Shown one piece after another: positions 32,662 through 41,352 of a stretch of DNA of 44,131 bases. Numbering within the stretch: the stretch's first letter is position 1; each line of letters begins with the position of its first letter. The notes below the pieces were generated by a model that was not told the origin of the DNA, ran no database searches, and was given only the letters and a program-made list of their open reading frames with translations. The DNA comes from B10-G9 sp964627755 (lineage in GTDB: Bacteria; Chloroflexota; Anaerolineae; Anaerolineales; UBA11858): the NCBI GenBank assembly GCA_964627755.1, contig CAZVIH010000050.1, positions 1 to 44,131 of the forward strand, read 5' to 3'. Made by a program: the position numbers and the translations under genes.

Positions 32662-32724
32662 TGTCACAGGAAATCCTGTTGACAGGGGGAAATAAATATT
32701 TTATGATTAAGACATAGGACGTCC
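32662..32724 (+). promoter_or_regulatory. GntR gene promoter with candidate operators
   Basis: TTGACA (32679-32684), 17 bases, TATGAT (32702-32707). An imperfect inverted repeat TGTCACAGGA-AA-TCCTGTTGACA (32662-32684) covers the -35 box, and an 8-bp palindrome GGACGTCC (32717-32724) lies at the expected transcript start. Either could be the GntR operator. Confidence 0.65.
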
Positions 32725-32778
32725 AACCTCTTGTTCTTGAGTAAGTGTAATATACCCAGTTCTTCACTTAGGATGAGT

Positions 32779-33501
32779 ATGGCTCTCACTACCGATACAC
32801 GCTTGAACCAAGTAAAAGCGCATATGCTCAACTATATTTCCCAGAATAATCTTAAGCGTAACGATCAGCTGCCTTCAGAGGCGTCGATCGCCAAAGACCT
32901 TGGAGTGAGTCGTAATACCCTCAGGGAAGCCTATGTGACCCTTGAAAATGAAGGAGTGATAGTCAGGAGACATGGGATTGGAACTTTTGTAGCGCAGCCG
33001 CCTTATATCCAGGATTCCCTCAATGAATTTTCCCCCTTTGCTCAGATCATCCAGGATGTAGGCTATACACCTAACTTTAAAACTCTATCAACGGAGATTA
33101 TCGAAGCGCCCCCTGAGGTGTGTGATGTTCTCAAGTTGAAAGACAATACAAAGGTCAGGTATATTCAGCGAATTGTTCTGGCGGATCAAAAACCCGTGAT
33201 CTATGTAGAAGATTATGTTCCCTCAGATATCAATCTTCAGGTTTCCAATTGGGCAACCTTTAAGGGAAACCTGGTAGAGTTACTGACAAAATCACTAAAC
33301 ACCCCACTACATCAAATTCAATCCTATATCCGGGCCCAATCTCTTTCGGCAGAAACCAGCGAGTATTTAGAGCTTCCACCTGGGGCGCCAATTCTAGGCG
33401 TCAGGTCAACGATTTATACCCAGGATAATCAGGCTGTAACCTTCAGCAAGTTGTGTTTTAACTCCGAAATTATTGAACTGAATATTGTTCGCATGATCTG
33501 A
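32779..33501 (+). CDS. GntR family (HutC/UTRA-type) transcriptional regulator
   Basis: A 240-residue regulator. Residues 1-70 form the winged helix (LPSEASIAKDLGVSRNTLREAYVTLENEGVIVRRHGIGTFV); residues 95-235 form a UTRA ligand domain (VRYIQRIVLADQKPVIYVEDYVP, PLHQIQSYIRAQSLSAETSEYLELPPGAPILGVRSTIYTQDNQAV). UTRA regulators usually answer to sugars, sugar phosphates or amino acids. It lies directly upstream of an ABC importer on the same strand and is probably its regulator. ATG 32779 or 32773 are both possible; AGGATGAG overlaps them. Confidence 0.92.
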   Translation: MALTTDTRLNQVKAHMLNYISQNNLKRNDQLPSEASIAKDLGVSRNTLREAYVTLENEGVIVRRHGIGTFVAQPPYIQDSLNEFSPFAQIIQDVGYTPNFKTLSTEIIEAPPEVCDVLKLKDNTKVRYIQRIVLADQKPVIYVEDYVPSDINLQVSNWATFKGNLVELLTKSLNTPLHQIQSYIRAQSLSAETSEYLELPPGAPILGVRSTIYTQDNQAVTFSKLCFNSEIIELNIVRMI

Positions 33502-33545
33502 TAACTAATTTTTCACCACTTATTTTATTTAGAAAGGAGAGGAAC

Positions 33546-34940
33546 ATGAAGAAGAAGATGTTGTATAAGATTTTTGCGGTACTCTTGGTTCTGGGATTGC
33601 TGCTAGGAGCGTGTGCACCTGCCCCTGCTGCGGAACCAGTCCAAGACGAACCTGCTCCAGTGGAAGAAGCCGCACCGGCAGAAGAAACTGAAGCAGAAGT
33701 CGAGGAAGAAGCCGAAGAAGCCACCATGGAGCCGGTGACTTTCCAGGTCTTCTATCCTGTAGCTGTGGACGCCCCCATTGCCGCCATTCTGAATGGCTAC
33801 ATTGAGGATTTCCAGGCAGAGTATCCCTACATCACTGTTGAGCCGGTTTTCTCCGGTGGTTATGCTGATGTGCAAACAGCCATCCAGACGACCATTGATG
33901 GTGGCGGTGAACCACCTGCCCTGGGAGTGATGCTTGCAACTGCGCTTTATGACTTGATTAATGCAGACTATATTGCCCCCCTTGATGGATATATTGCTGC
34001 AATGGAAGATGGAGATGCCTTTGAGGCTGATTTCCTGCCTGCTTTCCTGGCAAATTCCTATTATGATGATCAACTCTGGAGTATTCCTTTCCAGCGCAGC
34101 GCGGTAGTGATGTATTACAACGCCGATATGTTTGCAGATGCCGGGTTAGAGCTTCCTACAAGTTGGCAGAGTTGGGCAGAAGCAGCTCAGGCCCTCACTG
34201 TCCAGGATGGAGATAGTATCAATTATGGATTGCATTTCTCTTCCGATTGGCCTTACTGGCTCTTCCAGCCCCTGGCCATTGGCGCCGGCCAAAATATCCT
34301 TGAAGATGACTGCACCGTGGTATTTGATGATCCAGCTGTGATAGAAGCCGTTCAATTTTATATTGACCTCTCTGCTGTCTACGGCGCGATGCCTGCCGGC
34401 GTCCAGGCCAGCTGGGCTACAGATCCGCCAGATCTTGCTAGTGGCGCGACTGCAATGATCACCCATTCCTCTGGCAGTTTGGCTGGGTTACTCGACCAGG
34501 CTGACTTTGAGCTGGGTGTTATGCCTTACCCCGGAAAAGAGGAAGGAACGTATGCTAGTGTGCCTGGTGGAGGAAACTTCTACATCATGAAAGGCGCTGC
34601 CCAGGAAAAACAGGATGCAGCCTGGAAGTTTGTGGAGTTCATCTCGCGGCCAGAATATGTTGCAGACTACAGCATCAACACAGGCTATATTGCCCATCGC
34701 TTCAGTGCCTATGACACAGATGCCATGTTGGCTTATGTAGCTGAAGTACCCCAGGCGCTGGACACCCGCGATGCCCTGCAGTATGCTGGTGCTGAACTGG
34801 CAACCCAGAATCTTGGGCAGGTTAGGGGGATCTTCCACGACTATATCCAGCGGGCCATTAATGGCGAAATGAGTGCTGCTGATGCAATGGCAGCCGCCCA
34901 GGTTGAAGCGGATGCGGCCCTGGCAGATTTCTGCCCCTAG
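33546..34940 (+). CDS. ABC importer substrate-binding lipoprotein (UgpB-like, family 1)
   Basis: A 464-residue lipoprotein. The signal ends at the lipobox LLGAC (Cys23), followed by a very acidic Ala/Pro/Glu linker (about residues 24-62) and a family 1 extracellular solute-binding domain (VTFQVFYPV, IEDFQAEYPYITVEPVFSGGYADVQTAIQ, WSIPFQRSAVVMYYNADMFADAGLELPTSW, VMPYPGKEEGTYASVPGGGNFYIMKGA). The FYPV start and overall layout resemble UgpB-type binders of glycerol-3-phosphate, but sugar binding is equally possible. AAAGGAGAGG precedes the ATG. A strong hairpin separates it from the permease genes. Confidence 0.9.
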   Translation: MKKKMLYKIFAVLLVLGLLLGACAPAPAAEPVQDEPAPVEEAAPAEETEAEVEEEAEEATMEPVTFQVFYPVAVDAPIAAILNGYIEDFQAEYPYITVEPVFSGGYADVQTAIQTTIDGGGEPPALGVMLATALYDLINADYIAPLDGYIAAMEDGDAFEADFLPAFLANSYYDDQLWSIPFQRSAVVMYYNADMFADAGLELPTSWQSWAEAAQALTVQDGDSINYGLHFSSDWPYWLFQPLAIGAGQNILEDDCTVVFDDPAVIEAVQFYIDLSAVYGAMPAGVQASWATDPPDLASGATAMITHSSGSLAGLLDQADFELGVMPYPGKEEGTYASVPGGGNFYIMKGAAQEKQDAAWKFVEFISRPEYVADYSINTGYIAHRFSAYDTDAMLAYVAEVPQALDTRDALQYAGAELATQNLGQVRGIFHDYIQRAINGEMSAADAMAAAQVEADAALADFCP

Positions 34941-34962
34941 ACTTCCCTGATTGGTAAATGAT

Positions 34963-35006
34963 TTATAATGGGGTGACCTCAATTTTTCCAGGTCACCCCA
35001 TTATAA
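34963..35006 (+). promoter_or_regulatory. Perfect 17-bp hairpin between binding-protein and permease genes
   Basis: TTATAATGGGGTGACCT (34963-34979) and AGGTCACCCCATTATAA (34990-35006) are exact complements around a 10-base loop. There is no T tract after the stem. The ribosome site of the next gene begins directly after it. It probably protects the upstream message or partly stops transcription, so that the binding protein is made in excess. Confidence 0.85.
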
Positions 35007-35019
35007 CGAGGAGCCTGTA

Positions 35020-35913
35020 TTGAATATCAAAGCCTCTCGAAAACGATTTAAGCCCTTACCTTATATCCTGATATTCCCGACAGCGGTTTTTGTGGCCTTG
35101 TTTACGGCCTGGCCGGTGATCTTATCTATTTATCAGAGTTTTTTCCTGCAAAGGATGAATATTGCCCGCTTCCGGGAGCCAACTTTTATTGGCTGGGGCA
35201 ACTATATTGATCTTTTTAGCGACCCCTATTTCATTCAAGTAATTAAAAATACTCTTTTATATATTATCGGAACGGTGCCGATAAGCATCGTGCTTGGTTT
35301 TCTATTTGCTTTATTGGTCAATCGAAAAGTGCGCGGAATCGGTTTTTTCCGTCTGGCATTTTTTCACCCCATGGTTTTACCCATGGTTAGCGCAGCAACC
35401 ATCTGGTTATTTTTATTCACACCTGATTATGGTTTGTTTAATGCAGCCCTGCGATTCTTGGGTTATTCAGGCCCTGAAAATTGGACCGGAAACCCTTCTC
35501 TGGCTTTATTATCTGTAGTAATTGTAGCAGTCTGGAAAAATTCCGGATATTACATGGTCTTTTACCTGGCGGGACTGCAAAATCTTCCCAGCGATGTTTA
35601 TGAAGCGGCTGCGCTGGATGGAGCCAATGGCTGGCAGACTCTCTGGAAAATCACTTTCCCGCTTTTGCGGCGAACGACTATATTTATCACAATCGTCGCT
35701 TTTATAGATTCCTTCAGAACAGTGGATCACATCTTTGTGTTAACCAGCGGAGGGCCTAGCCGCGCCAGCACGGTGTTATTATTCGATCTCTGGCTGGAGC
35801 GTTTCGAATATCAGGATATCGGTATTTCTGCAGCGATCACGGTGGTATTTGTGATAGTGCTGCTGGCTTTTACTGTGACTAATTTCATAACCTCGGAACG
35901 CAAGGAGGTCTGA
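35020..35913 (+). CDS. ABC importer permease (MalF/UgpA-type)
   Basis: A 297-residue inner-membrane permease with six helices. The ATPase-docking EAA loop is EAAALDGANGWQTLWKITFPLL, typical for carbohydrate uptake CUT1 transporters. The start is a TTG at 35020, fixed by CGAGGAG six bases upstream. It is followed 7 bp later by the second permease gene. No ATPase gene is in this cluster, so a shared ATPase encoded elsewhere must energise it. Confidence 0.93.
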   Translation: MNIKASRKRFKPLPYILIFPTAVFVALFTAWPVILSIYQSFFLQRMNIARFREPTFIGWGNYIDLFSDPYFIQVIKNTLLYIIGTVPISIVLGFLFALLVNRKVRGIGFFRLAFFHPMVLPMVSAATIWLFLFTPDYGLFNAALRFLGYSGPENWTGNPSLALLSVVIVAVWKNSGYYMVFYLAGLQNLPSDVYEAAALDGANGWQTLWKITFPLLRRTTIFITIVAFIDSFRTVDHIFVLTSGGPSRASTVLLFDLWLERFEYQDIGISAAITVVFVIVLLAFTVTNFITSERKEV

Positions 35914-35920
35914 ATCTCTC

Positions 35921-36769
35921 ATGGATAGTTCAGCCATCCGAAAAACATTAGGCCAAATTGGCCACTGGATAACAAATTTTTTATCTATATTTCTGGCCCT
36001 GCTGTGGTCCGTTCCAGTAATCTGGTCGATCATCGCTTCGTTTCGACCAGCTAATGATGCAATGAGCAGAGGTGATGTCTGGTTCAGCAATACACTCACT
36101 TTTGAGAACTATACCCGGGCCTGGTCGTTGGCGCCCTTTGGACAGTATTACATCAATACTATTTTAGTGGTTTTGCTCGTTCTGGCAGTCCAACTTATTA
36201 CGATAGTCTTGGCCGGATTTGCCTTTGCTAACTATGAATTCTTTGGCAAAGGTTGGATATTTTTCTTTGTCTTGCTGCAAATGATGATCCCTACTTCAGC
36301 ATTATTGGCACCTAATTTTTCAACCATTCGGATATTAGGTATATTTGACACCCGACTCGCTATCGCAATCCCCTATTTCGGATCAGCCTTTGGCACATTC
36401 CTGATGCGCCAGGCATTTATGAGTGTGCCCCACGACCTGGTAGACGCCGGTGTGATCGATGGCTGTTCCTGGTGGCAGCTGATCCTTCATGTATACTTAC
36501 CGCCTTCGATTCCATCCTTGATCGCTTTTGGCCTTTCCTCCGCTACCTGGCACTGGAATGAATTCCTCTGGCCGCTGATCATCACCAACAGTGATAAAAG
36601 CCGGACCCTAACAGCCGGATTGGTCCGTTTCACCCAGCTGGGAGAAATTGGCGCCCAATGGTCCCTATTAACAGCGGCAACCCTGATGGTCGCTGCCCCG
36701 CTCTTTATCACCTTCCTGATATTTCAGCGCAGATTTATCCAGAGTTTTGTCCATTCTGGGTTGAAATAA
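35921..36769 (+). CDS. ABC importer permease (MalG/UgpE-type)
   Basis: A 282-residue permease with six helices and the EAA loop in the form VDAGVIDGCSWWQLILHVYLPPSIPSL. It pairs with the preceding permease in a CUT1-type importer. AAGGAGG lies in the end of the preceding gene, about 10 bases before the ATG. Nothing resembling an ATPase or a catabolic enzyme follows, so the operon appears to end here. Confidence 0.93.
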   Translation: MDSSAIRKTLGQIGHWITNFLSIFLALLWSVPVIWSIIASFRPANDAMSRGDVWFSNTLTFENYTRAWSLAPFGQYYINTILVVLLVLAVQLITIVLAGFAFANYEFFGKGWIFFFVLLQMMIPTSALLAPNFSTIRILGIFDTRLAIAIPYFGSAFGTFLMRQAFMSVPHDLVDAGVIDGCSWWQLILHVYLPPSIPSLIAFGLSSATWHWNEFLWPLIITNSDKSRTLTAGLVRFTQLGEIGAQWSLLTAATLMVAAPLFITFLIFQRRFIQSFVHSGLK

Positions 36770-36839
36770 TCCAGCTCCCGGGGACCCTTATTTTTTTCCT
36801 GCTTTAGATAAATTTGGTAGAAAGCAGGACGATTGAGTA

Positions 36840-37136
36840 ATGGAACCTGCAAACCGTGGTTTAAGATTTTTGATATTGTGTTTTCTGATCCTGCTGCCTG
36901 CCTGTCCAAATAAAAATCAACCTGACTTTATCTTCCCAATCCTGACTATCTCTCCCTGCAGATCGGGCAAATTTTGGAGATCCGGCGGATTCTCCTTAAG
37001 TTTTTCCTTTCCCTGGGGGTAAAAGCTATCGGAAAGTCAGAGCTACTGCTTTCCAGACGGTGGGCACAGCTTCCATTTGGCCTATGATTTTGCAATGCCA
37101 ATTAGCCTGGATGTTACAGAAATCTCAACCGATTAG
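36840..37136 (+). pseudogene. Relic of an M23 (LytM-type) peptidase lipoprotein
   Basis: One reading frame from ATG 36840 to TAG 37134-37136 is broken by TAA at 37020-37022. The first part is a lipoprotein signal (LRFLILCFLILLPAC). After the stop the frame gives CFPDGGHSFHLAYDFAMPISLDV, which resembles the start of an M23 peptidase domain (G-x-S/H, then Y-A-x-DFAMP-x-G-x-V). The rest of the domain, with its second metal site HxH, is missing. This is a decayed and truncated gene. It fills most of the 479-base gap between the ABC permease and the next gene. Confidence 0.6.
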
Positions 37137-37186
37137 TCCAAGGGCGTTTTTATGAAGCTTTACCCTACTGAACGGAAATAGGGGGA

Positions 37187-37223
37187 GATTTGTGTTACCC
37201 TTTTCAGTGGGGTAACACAAATC
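37187..37223. repeat. Perfect 14-bp inverted repeat upstream of the membrane protein gene
   Basis: GATTTGTGTTACCC (37187-37200) and GGGTAACACAAATC (37210-37223) surround a 9-base loop, ending 14 bases before the GGGAGG ribosome site of the next gene. No T tract follows. It may be an operator or an RNA hairpin in the leader. Confidence 0.8.
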
Positions 37224-37248
37224 CATGTTCGTCCCCGGGAGGTGTATT

Positions 37249-38277
37249 ATGGCGGGTAGGTTAATAAACAAAAAATCTGGAAGCTGGGGTGTGAAGAACG
37301 GCCCCGGTTTTTTATTATTTATTGCTGGAGCTGCACTATTGATCACGATCCTGATCTGGCGCTCAGATCTGCCCTGGAAAGTTGCGGCGCTGGTTTTATT
37401 CATCCTGTTGATGATCTTCCTGTTATTTTTCGGGCAGCAAATCAACGCCATATTTGATGTGGATCGAAGGAATATCCATATTAGCCGGCGCAGAATCTGG
37501 AAAAAAGCCGAAAGGACAATACCCTTTGATGATGTTCATACTGTGGCAGTAGTTTCCTCTAGCAGGGGCACAACTACCCGGACGTTTAAAGTGATCCTGG
37601 TTCTGAACTCAGGAGAACAGGTCCAGGTCACGGCCCACGCCAGCAGCGGAAAACTTGCCAAGAAGAAGCTGGCTCAAAAGATAAGCGATACCTTGAACCA
37701 GTTCCGCAGCCAACCGATCACTCCGGCGCTGGAAGGGTTTATTCGAGTGGTCAGAGAGGGCAATACAAATGGCACTCCCTGGTCTGTTAACCTGATCACC
37801 GCCAATGATTCCACTCCAATAACTCAATGGATCAGTAAAAAGGCTTATTTTAAAGATGGTTTTTTGTTGTTAATACCCGCAGAAAGTATTAGCCTCTCGG
37901 CAGCTGGAGAACTAAGCAAATCTACCCGATTCTTTTATAAACGATATCTGCGAAATCTAATGATTGAAGATACTCAGATCGCAGGCTTTGAAGATGCGGT
38001 CATGCTCCAGAAAGGTGATCATCTTTTGGGAAACAGATTTACTTGCATTTCCAATGATCCTGCTTTTGCAGCAACCTGGATATCACGATCAATGGCGGAT
38101 AAAATCAGCAGCTGGATAGATAATTCACCCCTCAGTGGTGGAAAAGCCGAGAAAGAACCCCACATACTTGTGACTTCGGAAAAAACAATATTGAGTTTCA
38201 GGAAGCTCTATCATCAGGATGAGCAGATCCAGTACATTGCAGATTTTGGTGTATCCTTGATAGAGGATTATTTATAA
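37249..38277 (+). CDS. Hypothetical membrane protein with PH-like soluble region
   Basis: A 342-residue protein with two N-terminal helices (about residues 18-36 and 44-62) and a long cytoplasmic part. Residues 65-140 (FDVDRRNIHISRRRIWKKAERTIPFDDVHTVAVV, FKVILVLNSGEQVQVTAHASSGKLAKKKLAQKI) resemble the bacterial PH-like segments that follow paired helices in other membrane proteins. The remaining 190 residues match nothing recognised. ATG 37249 is fixed by GGGAGG; the ATG at 37225 lacks a ribosome site. Confidence 0.6.
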   Translation: MAGRLINKKSGSWGVKNGPGFLLFIAGAALLITILIWRSDLPWKVAALVLFILLMIFLLFFGQQINAIFDVDRRNIHISRRRIWKKAERTIPFDDVHTVAVVSSSRGTTTRTFKVILVLNSGEQVQVTAHASSGKLAKKKLAQKISDTLNQFRSQPITPALEGFIRVVREGNTNGTPWSVNLITANDSTPITQWISKKAYFKDGFLLLIPAESISLSAAGELSKSTRFFYKRYLRNLMIEDTQIAGFEDAVMLQKGDHLLGNRFTCISNDPAFAATWISRSMADKISSWIDNSPLSGGKAEKEPHILVTSEKTILSFRKLYHQDEQIQYIADFGVSLIEDYL

Positions 38278-38328
38278 TAAGCCGCAATTTTATTCCGGAA
38301 ATTAGATTCAGATACAGGAGAGAGAACT

Positions 38329-38898
38329 GTGAAAAAATCCCTTGGTGCCCAAACGTTGATCTTTCCAACTCCAGTGTGGTGCGTGGGCTCTTATGATAAA
38401 GAGGGCCAGCCCAATGTAATGACCATAGCCTGGGGTGGAATTTGTTGTTCAGATCCACCCTGTTTGACCATATCCCTTCGCAAGAACAGATATACATATG
38501 GAAACATTATGGACCGTGGTTCTTACACCGTTAGTGTCCCCTCTTCTAAATATGCTGCAGAAGCGGATTATTTTGGCATCAAGTCAGGCCGAGAGGTGAA
38601 TAAATTCCAGGAAAGCGGTCTGACTCCGGTCAAATCAGATTTAGTTGATGCTCCCTATGTTGCTGAATTCCCCATGGTGCTTGAGTGTAAACTGATCCAT
38701 CATTATGAGATTGGGATCCACACTCAATTCATCGGGGAAATATTGGACGTAAAAGTAGATGAAAGTGCCCTTGATGAGGATGGAAGACCCGCAATCAATT
38801 TAGTATCACCCCTGGTTTATGAAACCAAATCCCATTACTATCATGGGATTGGGGACCGGGTCGGGAAAGCCTTTGATATTGGCAGGAAATTCGGATGA
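38329..38898 (+). CDS. Flavin reductase-like FMN-binding protein
   Basis: A 189-residue protein of the flavin reductase/DIM6 family. The N-terminus LIFPTPVWCVGSYDKEGQPNVMTIAWGGICCSDPPCLTISLRKNRYTYGNI is typical, with the FMN-contacting region at about 30-60, followed by SYTVSVPSSKYAAEADYFGIKSGREVNKF. Related proteins carry FMN and either reduce flavins or act as redox proteins in anaerobes. Three close Cys (Cys39, Cys40, Cys45) are notable. The start is GTG 38329, with AGGAGAG upstream. Confidence 0.88.
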   Translation: MKKSLGAQTLIFPTPVWCVGSYDKEGQPNVMTIAWGGICCSDPPCLTISLRKNRYTYGNIMDRGSYTVSVPSSKYAAEADYFGIKSGREVNKFQESGLTPVKSDLVDAPYVAEFPMVLECKLIHHYEIGIHTQFIGEILDVKVDESALDEDGRPAINLVSPLVYETKSHYYHGIGDRVGKAFDIGRKFG

Positions 38899-38969
38899 CC
38901 AGAATTGCCCGGAAAAAAAAGGATCAGTCGTCCATTTCCAGGTTATGTCAGTGTTTTGTTATTTGTTGC

Positions 38970-39686
38970 TCATGGAACGGAATCAAGGAATGCCAGTAAT
39001 TGATCTGTCAGTTCCTGGTGGAAGTAGGATATCAAGATATCTGTTCCATGTGTATCACCCTGGAAGATATGTAATTCCTTTGGCTCAGGGCTGTTTTGAT
39101 ACATTTCTTTTTGACCCCGTAGAAAACGACCGCCAGAGTCACCCTCTGTGCAAGCAAAAAATTTTGGCATGGTCAGGGCAGCATAATTGATTTCTGTTTC
39201 TGGAATCGCACTGGATATAACACCCAGGCCCGCAAGGGGAAGCTTTTCAGCGATAGATAAACAGGCATTTCCCCCTGCAGAAGCACCTATACAGACGATT
39301 TTATCAAAACCAAGATTTTCCAAGTAATCGATAGACGCTAGAACAGTGTCCTCAAATGTTGGGTTTTTATCACCGATAGGGGTTTTTCCAAAACCGGGAA
39401 CATCGATTGTCAATACTGTGAAGTTCTCCTGGGCTGCAGCCCTAGCGAAATCAGCCCAATCTTTTTGGCTGTTGCTTAGGTTTCCCATGTGTACCAGGAT
39501 GACAGCAGAATCGCTGGTTCCAAAAAGAGTGCCCCTGATATCGGGGTTGTTAGTAAAAGGAATTTTAACTTCCTGTACAGGCTGCTGGTCAGTGGGAGTC
39601 GGAGAGGCTATTTTATTGGAATTTGAGCATCCGGCTATTATAATGAATAATAGATAAACAACACCAATCCTCTTTGGTTTTTGCAT
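38970..39686 (-). CDS. Alpha/beta hydrolase lipoprotein
   Basis: A 238-residue exported hydrolase. The signal ends at the lipobox IIAGC, followed by a Pro/Thr linker (ASPTPTDQQP). The nucleophile elbow is GASAGG, the acid region lies in FACTEGDSGGRFL, and the catalytic His is in QGDTHGTDIL. It resembles dienelactone-hydrolase-like or peptidase S9-like members; the substrate is unknown. ATG 39686 gives a normal signal length; ATG 39725 would add 13 residues. Neither has a clear ribosome site. Confidence 0.8.
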   Translation of the reverse strand: MQKPKRIGVVYLLFIIIAGCSNSNKIASPTPTDQQPVQEVKIPFTNNPDIRGTLFGTSDSAVILVHMGNLSNSQKDWADFARAAAQENFTVLTIDVPGFGKTPIGDKNPTFEDTVLASIDYLENLGFDKIVCIGASAGGNACLSIAEKLPLAGLGVISSAIPETEINYAALTMPKFFACTEGDSGGRFLRGQKEMYQNSPEPKELHIFQGDTHGTDILISYFHQELTDQLLAFLDSVP

Positions 39687-39909
39687 TTGTAGAAACCCGT
39701 GTATGTTATTCGTTTCCAGTTTCATTTTATCAGTATGATAATAAATATGTATTGTAAAAAACAGGATCCTCTCGGACTGATATTCTCCTTGGAGAAAGAT
39801 TTTGTTTTACCGACATAGTTGAGTTTGGGTTTGTTAGCAGATTTCACTCGTGTCGAAATGCATCTAACACTGTTTTAATGTGTGGAGTCTATCCTCCAAG
39901 GAGGCTTTC

Positions 39910-40764
39910 ATGAACAGCGGTAAGATCCTGGTTGTCACCGACAGCTCTTCTTCCTTGCCGGAAGAGATAATTAATGAGTTGGATATCCGGGTCATCCCCC
40001 TGTGGTTGATCTGGGATGACAACTGCTTCCGGGATGGGATGGATATCGATCCCCTCGCCTTCTACCAGCGTCTGCGAACATCAAAATCCTTGCCTTCCTC
40101 CACCCAGCCTTCAGCAGAGGAATTCAAAGATTTCTTCCTGAGTTTAGCTGATGACTGCAGCGGCATCGTGAATGTGCTGGCTTCCTCAAAGATCAGCGGA
40201 ACGGTTGATAGTGCTTTAGCGGCCACGGAATTAGTGCCCGGACTTCCCATCCGGGTAGTGGATTCCCTGTTCAGCGCCATGGGGGAGGGCTTGGTGGCTG
40301 TGTCTGCTGCCAGGGCTGCCGCATTGGGAAAGTCCATTGATGAAGTAGTCACCGCCGCGGAAAAAACCCGTGACCAAACTCATCTTCTGTTTGTGGTAGA
40401 TACTTTGGAATATCTGCACAAGGGCGGCCGGATAGGGGGTGCCAAAAGATTATTGGGAACGGCATTAAATATCAAACCCATCCTGCATTTTAAAGACGGT
40501 ACCATTCAACCCCTTTCCCAGACCCGGACCAAAAGTAAAGGGATTGTGGAATTACTGAATATTGCAGCAGAGCGACTGGGATCAGGGAAGATGGCAGAAG
40601 CTGCCGTTGTGCATGTTGATTGTCTTGAGGAGGGAAAATCACTGATTGAGAAGGTGAAGGAACGTTTTAATCCTCCCCTGGTCCATCTCTCGGACGTCAG
40701 TCCGGTGGTTGGTACGCATGTTGGTCCTGGAGCGCTTGGCCTGGCATTTTATCCTGTTATATAA
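39910..40764 (+). CDS. DegV family fatty-acid-binding protein (copy 1)
   Basis: A 284-residue DegV protein. The N-terminal VVTDSSSSLPEEI, the SSTQPSAEEF loop, ASSKISGTVDSAL, and TLEYLHKGGRIGGAKRLLGTALNIKPIL are all family signatures; the bound fatty acid head group is held by the TDSS and SGT regions. DegV proteins present fatty acids to acyl kinases in lipid synthesis. ATG 39910 is fixed by AAGGAGG five bases upstream. A second DegV gene follows after one GNAT gene. Confidence 0.93.
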   Translation: MNSGKILVVTDSSSSLPEEIINELDIRVIPLWLIWDDNCFRDGMDIDPLAFYQRLRTSKSLPSSTQPSAEEFKDFFLSLADDCSGIVNVLASSKISGTVDSALAATELVPGLPIRVVDSLFSAMGEGLVAVSAARAAALGKSIDEVVTAAEKTRDQTHLLFVVDTLEYLHKGGRIGGAKRLLGTALNIKPILHFKDGTIQPLSQTRTKSKGIVELLNIAAERLGSGKMAEAAVVHVDCLEEGKSLIEKVKERFNPPLVHLSDVSPVVGTHVGPGALGLAFYPVI

Positions 40765-40911
40765 TAAATATTACTCCTGTCACTATTTTTTTTAAACCTC
40801 CCTGGCAAGGAAAATCAATAGTTATTTTTGATATAATCTTTAAAAGTTAAAAGAGGATGCTTATTCACTGCTGTATGAGGCGGCAGGTAAGTTCCCAATA
40901 TAAGAAATCTT

Positions 40912-41328
40912 TTGAAAATAACCATTCGCCCTTTCCGCGAAACGGATCAAGATAATGTCATTAAACTCTGGGAGAAGGTCTTCCCAGATGCTCCGCTCCA
41001 CAACAACCCCGCCCGCGATATCCGTACCAAACGAGAAGTCCAACCGGAGCTCTTTTTGGTTGCCTTGCTGGATGATCAGATTGTAGGCAGCGCCATGGCC
41101 GGCTTTGATGGCCACCGCGGCTGGGTTTATTACCTGGGGGTGGATCCAGATTACCAACGCCAGGGAATAGGCACATTATTGATGAAAAGAGTTGAGTCAG
41201 GCCTGATGGGCATGGGATGCCCCAAACTGAATTTGCAGATTCGGGCGAATAACATTGATGTCCAAAGATTTTATGAGAGTTTAGGATATTACGCTGAAGA
41301 CCGCCTCAGCATGGGAAAAAAATTCTAG
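40912..41328 (+). CDS. GNAT acetyltransferase (YpeA-like)
   Basis: A 138-residue GNAT. The acetyl-CoA motif is VYYLGVDPDYQRQGIGTLLMKRVESGL (Q/RxxGxG as RQGIGT), followed by CPKLNLQIRANNIDVQRFYESLGY. It resembles the E. coli YpeA group; the substrate is not known. The start appears to be TTG 40912, with only a weak ribosome site. It is 24 bp upstream of the second degV gene and is probably transcribed with it; a TATAAT at 40832-40837 may be its -10 box. Confidence 0.85.
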   Translation: MKITIRPFRETDQDNVIKLWEKVFPDAPLHNNPARDIRTKREVQPELFLVALLDDQIVGSAMAGFDGHRGWVYYLGVDPDYQRQGIGTLLMKRVESGLMGMGCPKLNLQIRANNIDVQRFYESLGYYAEDRLSMGKKF

Positions 41329-41352
41329 GCGGTAACTAAAAAGGAGTTAAAA

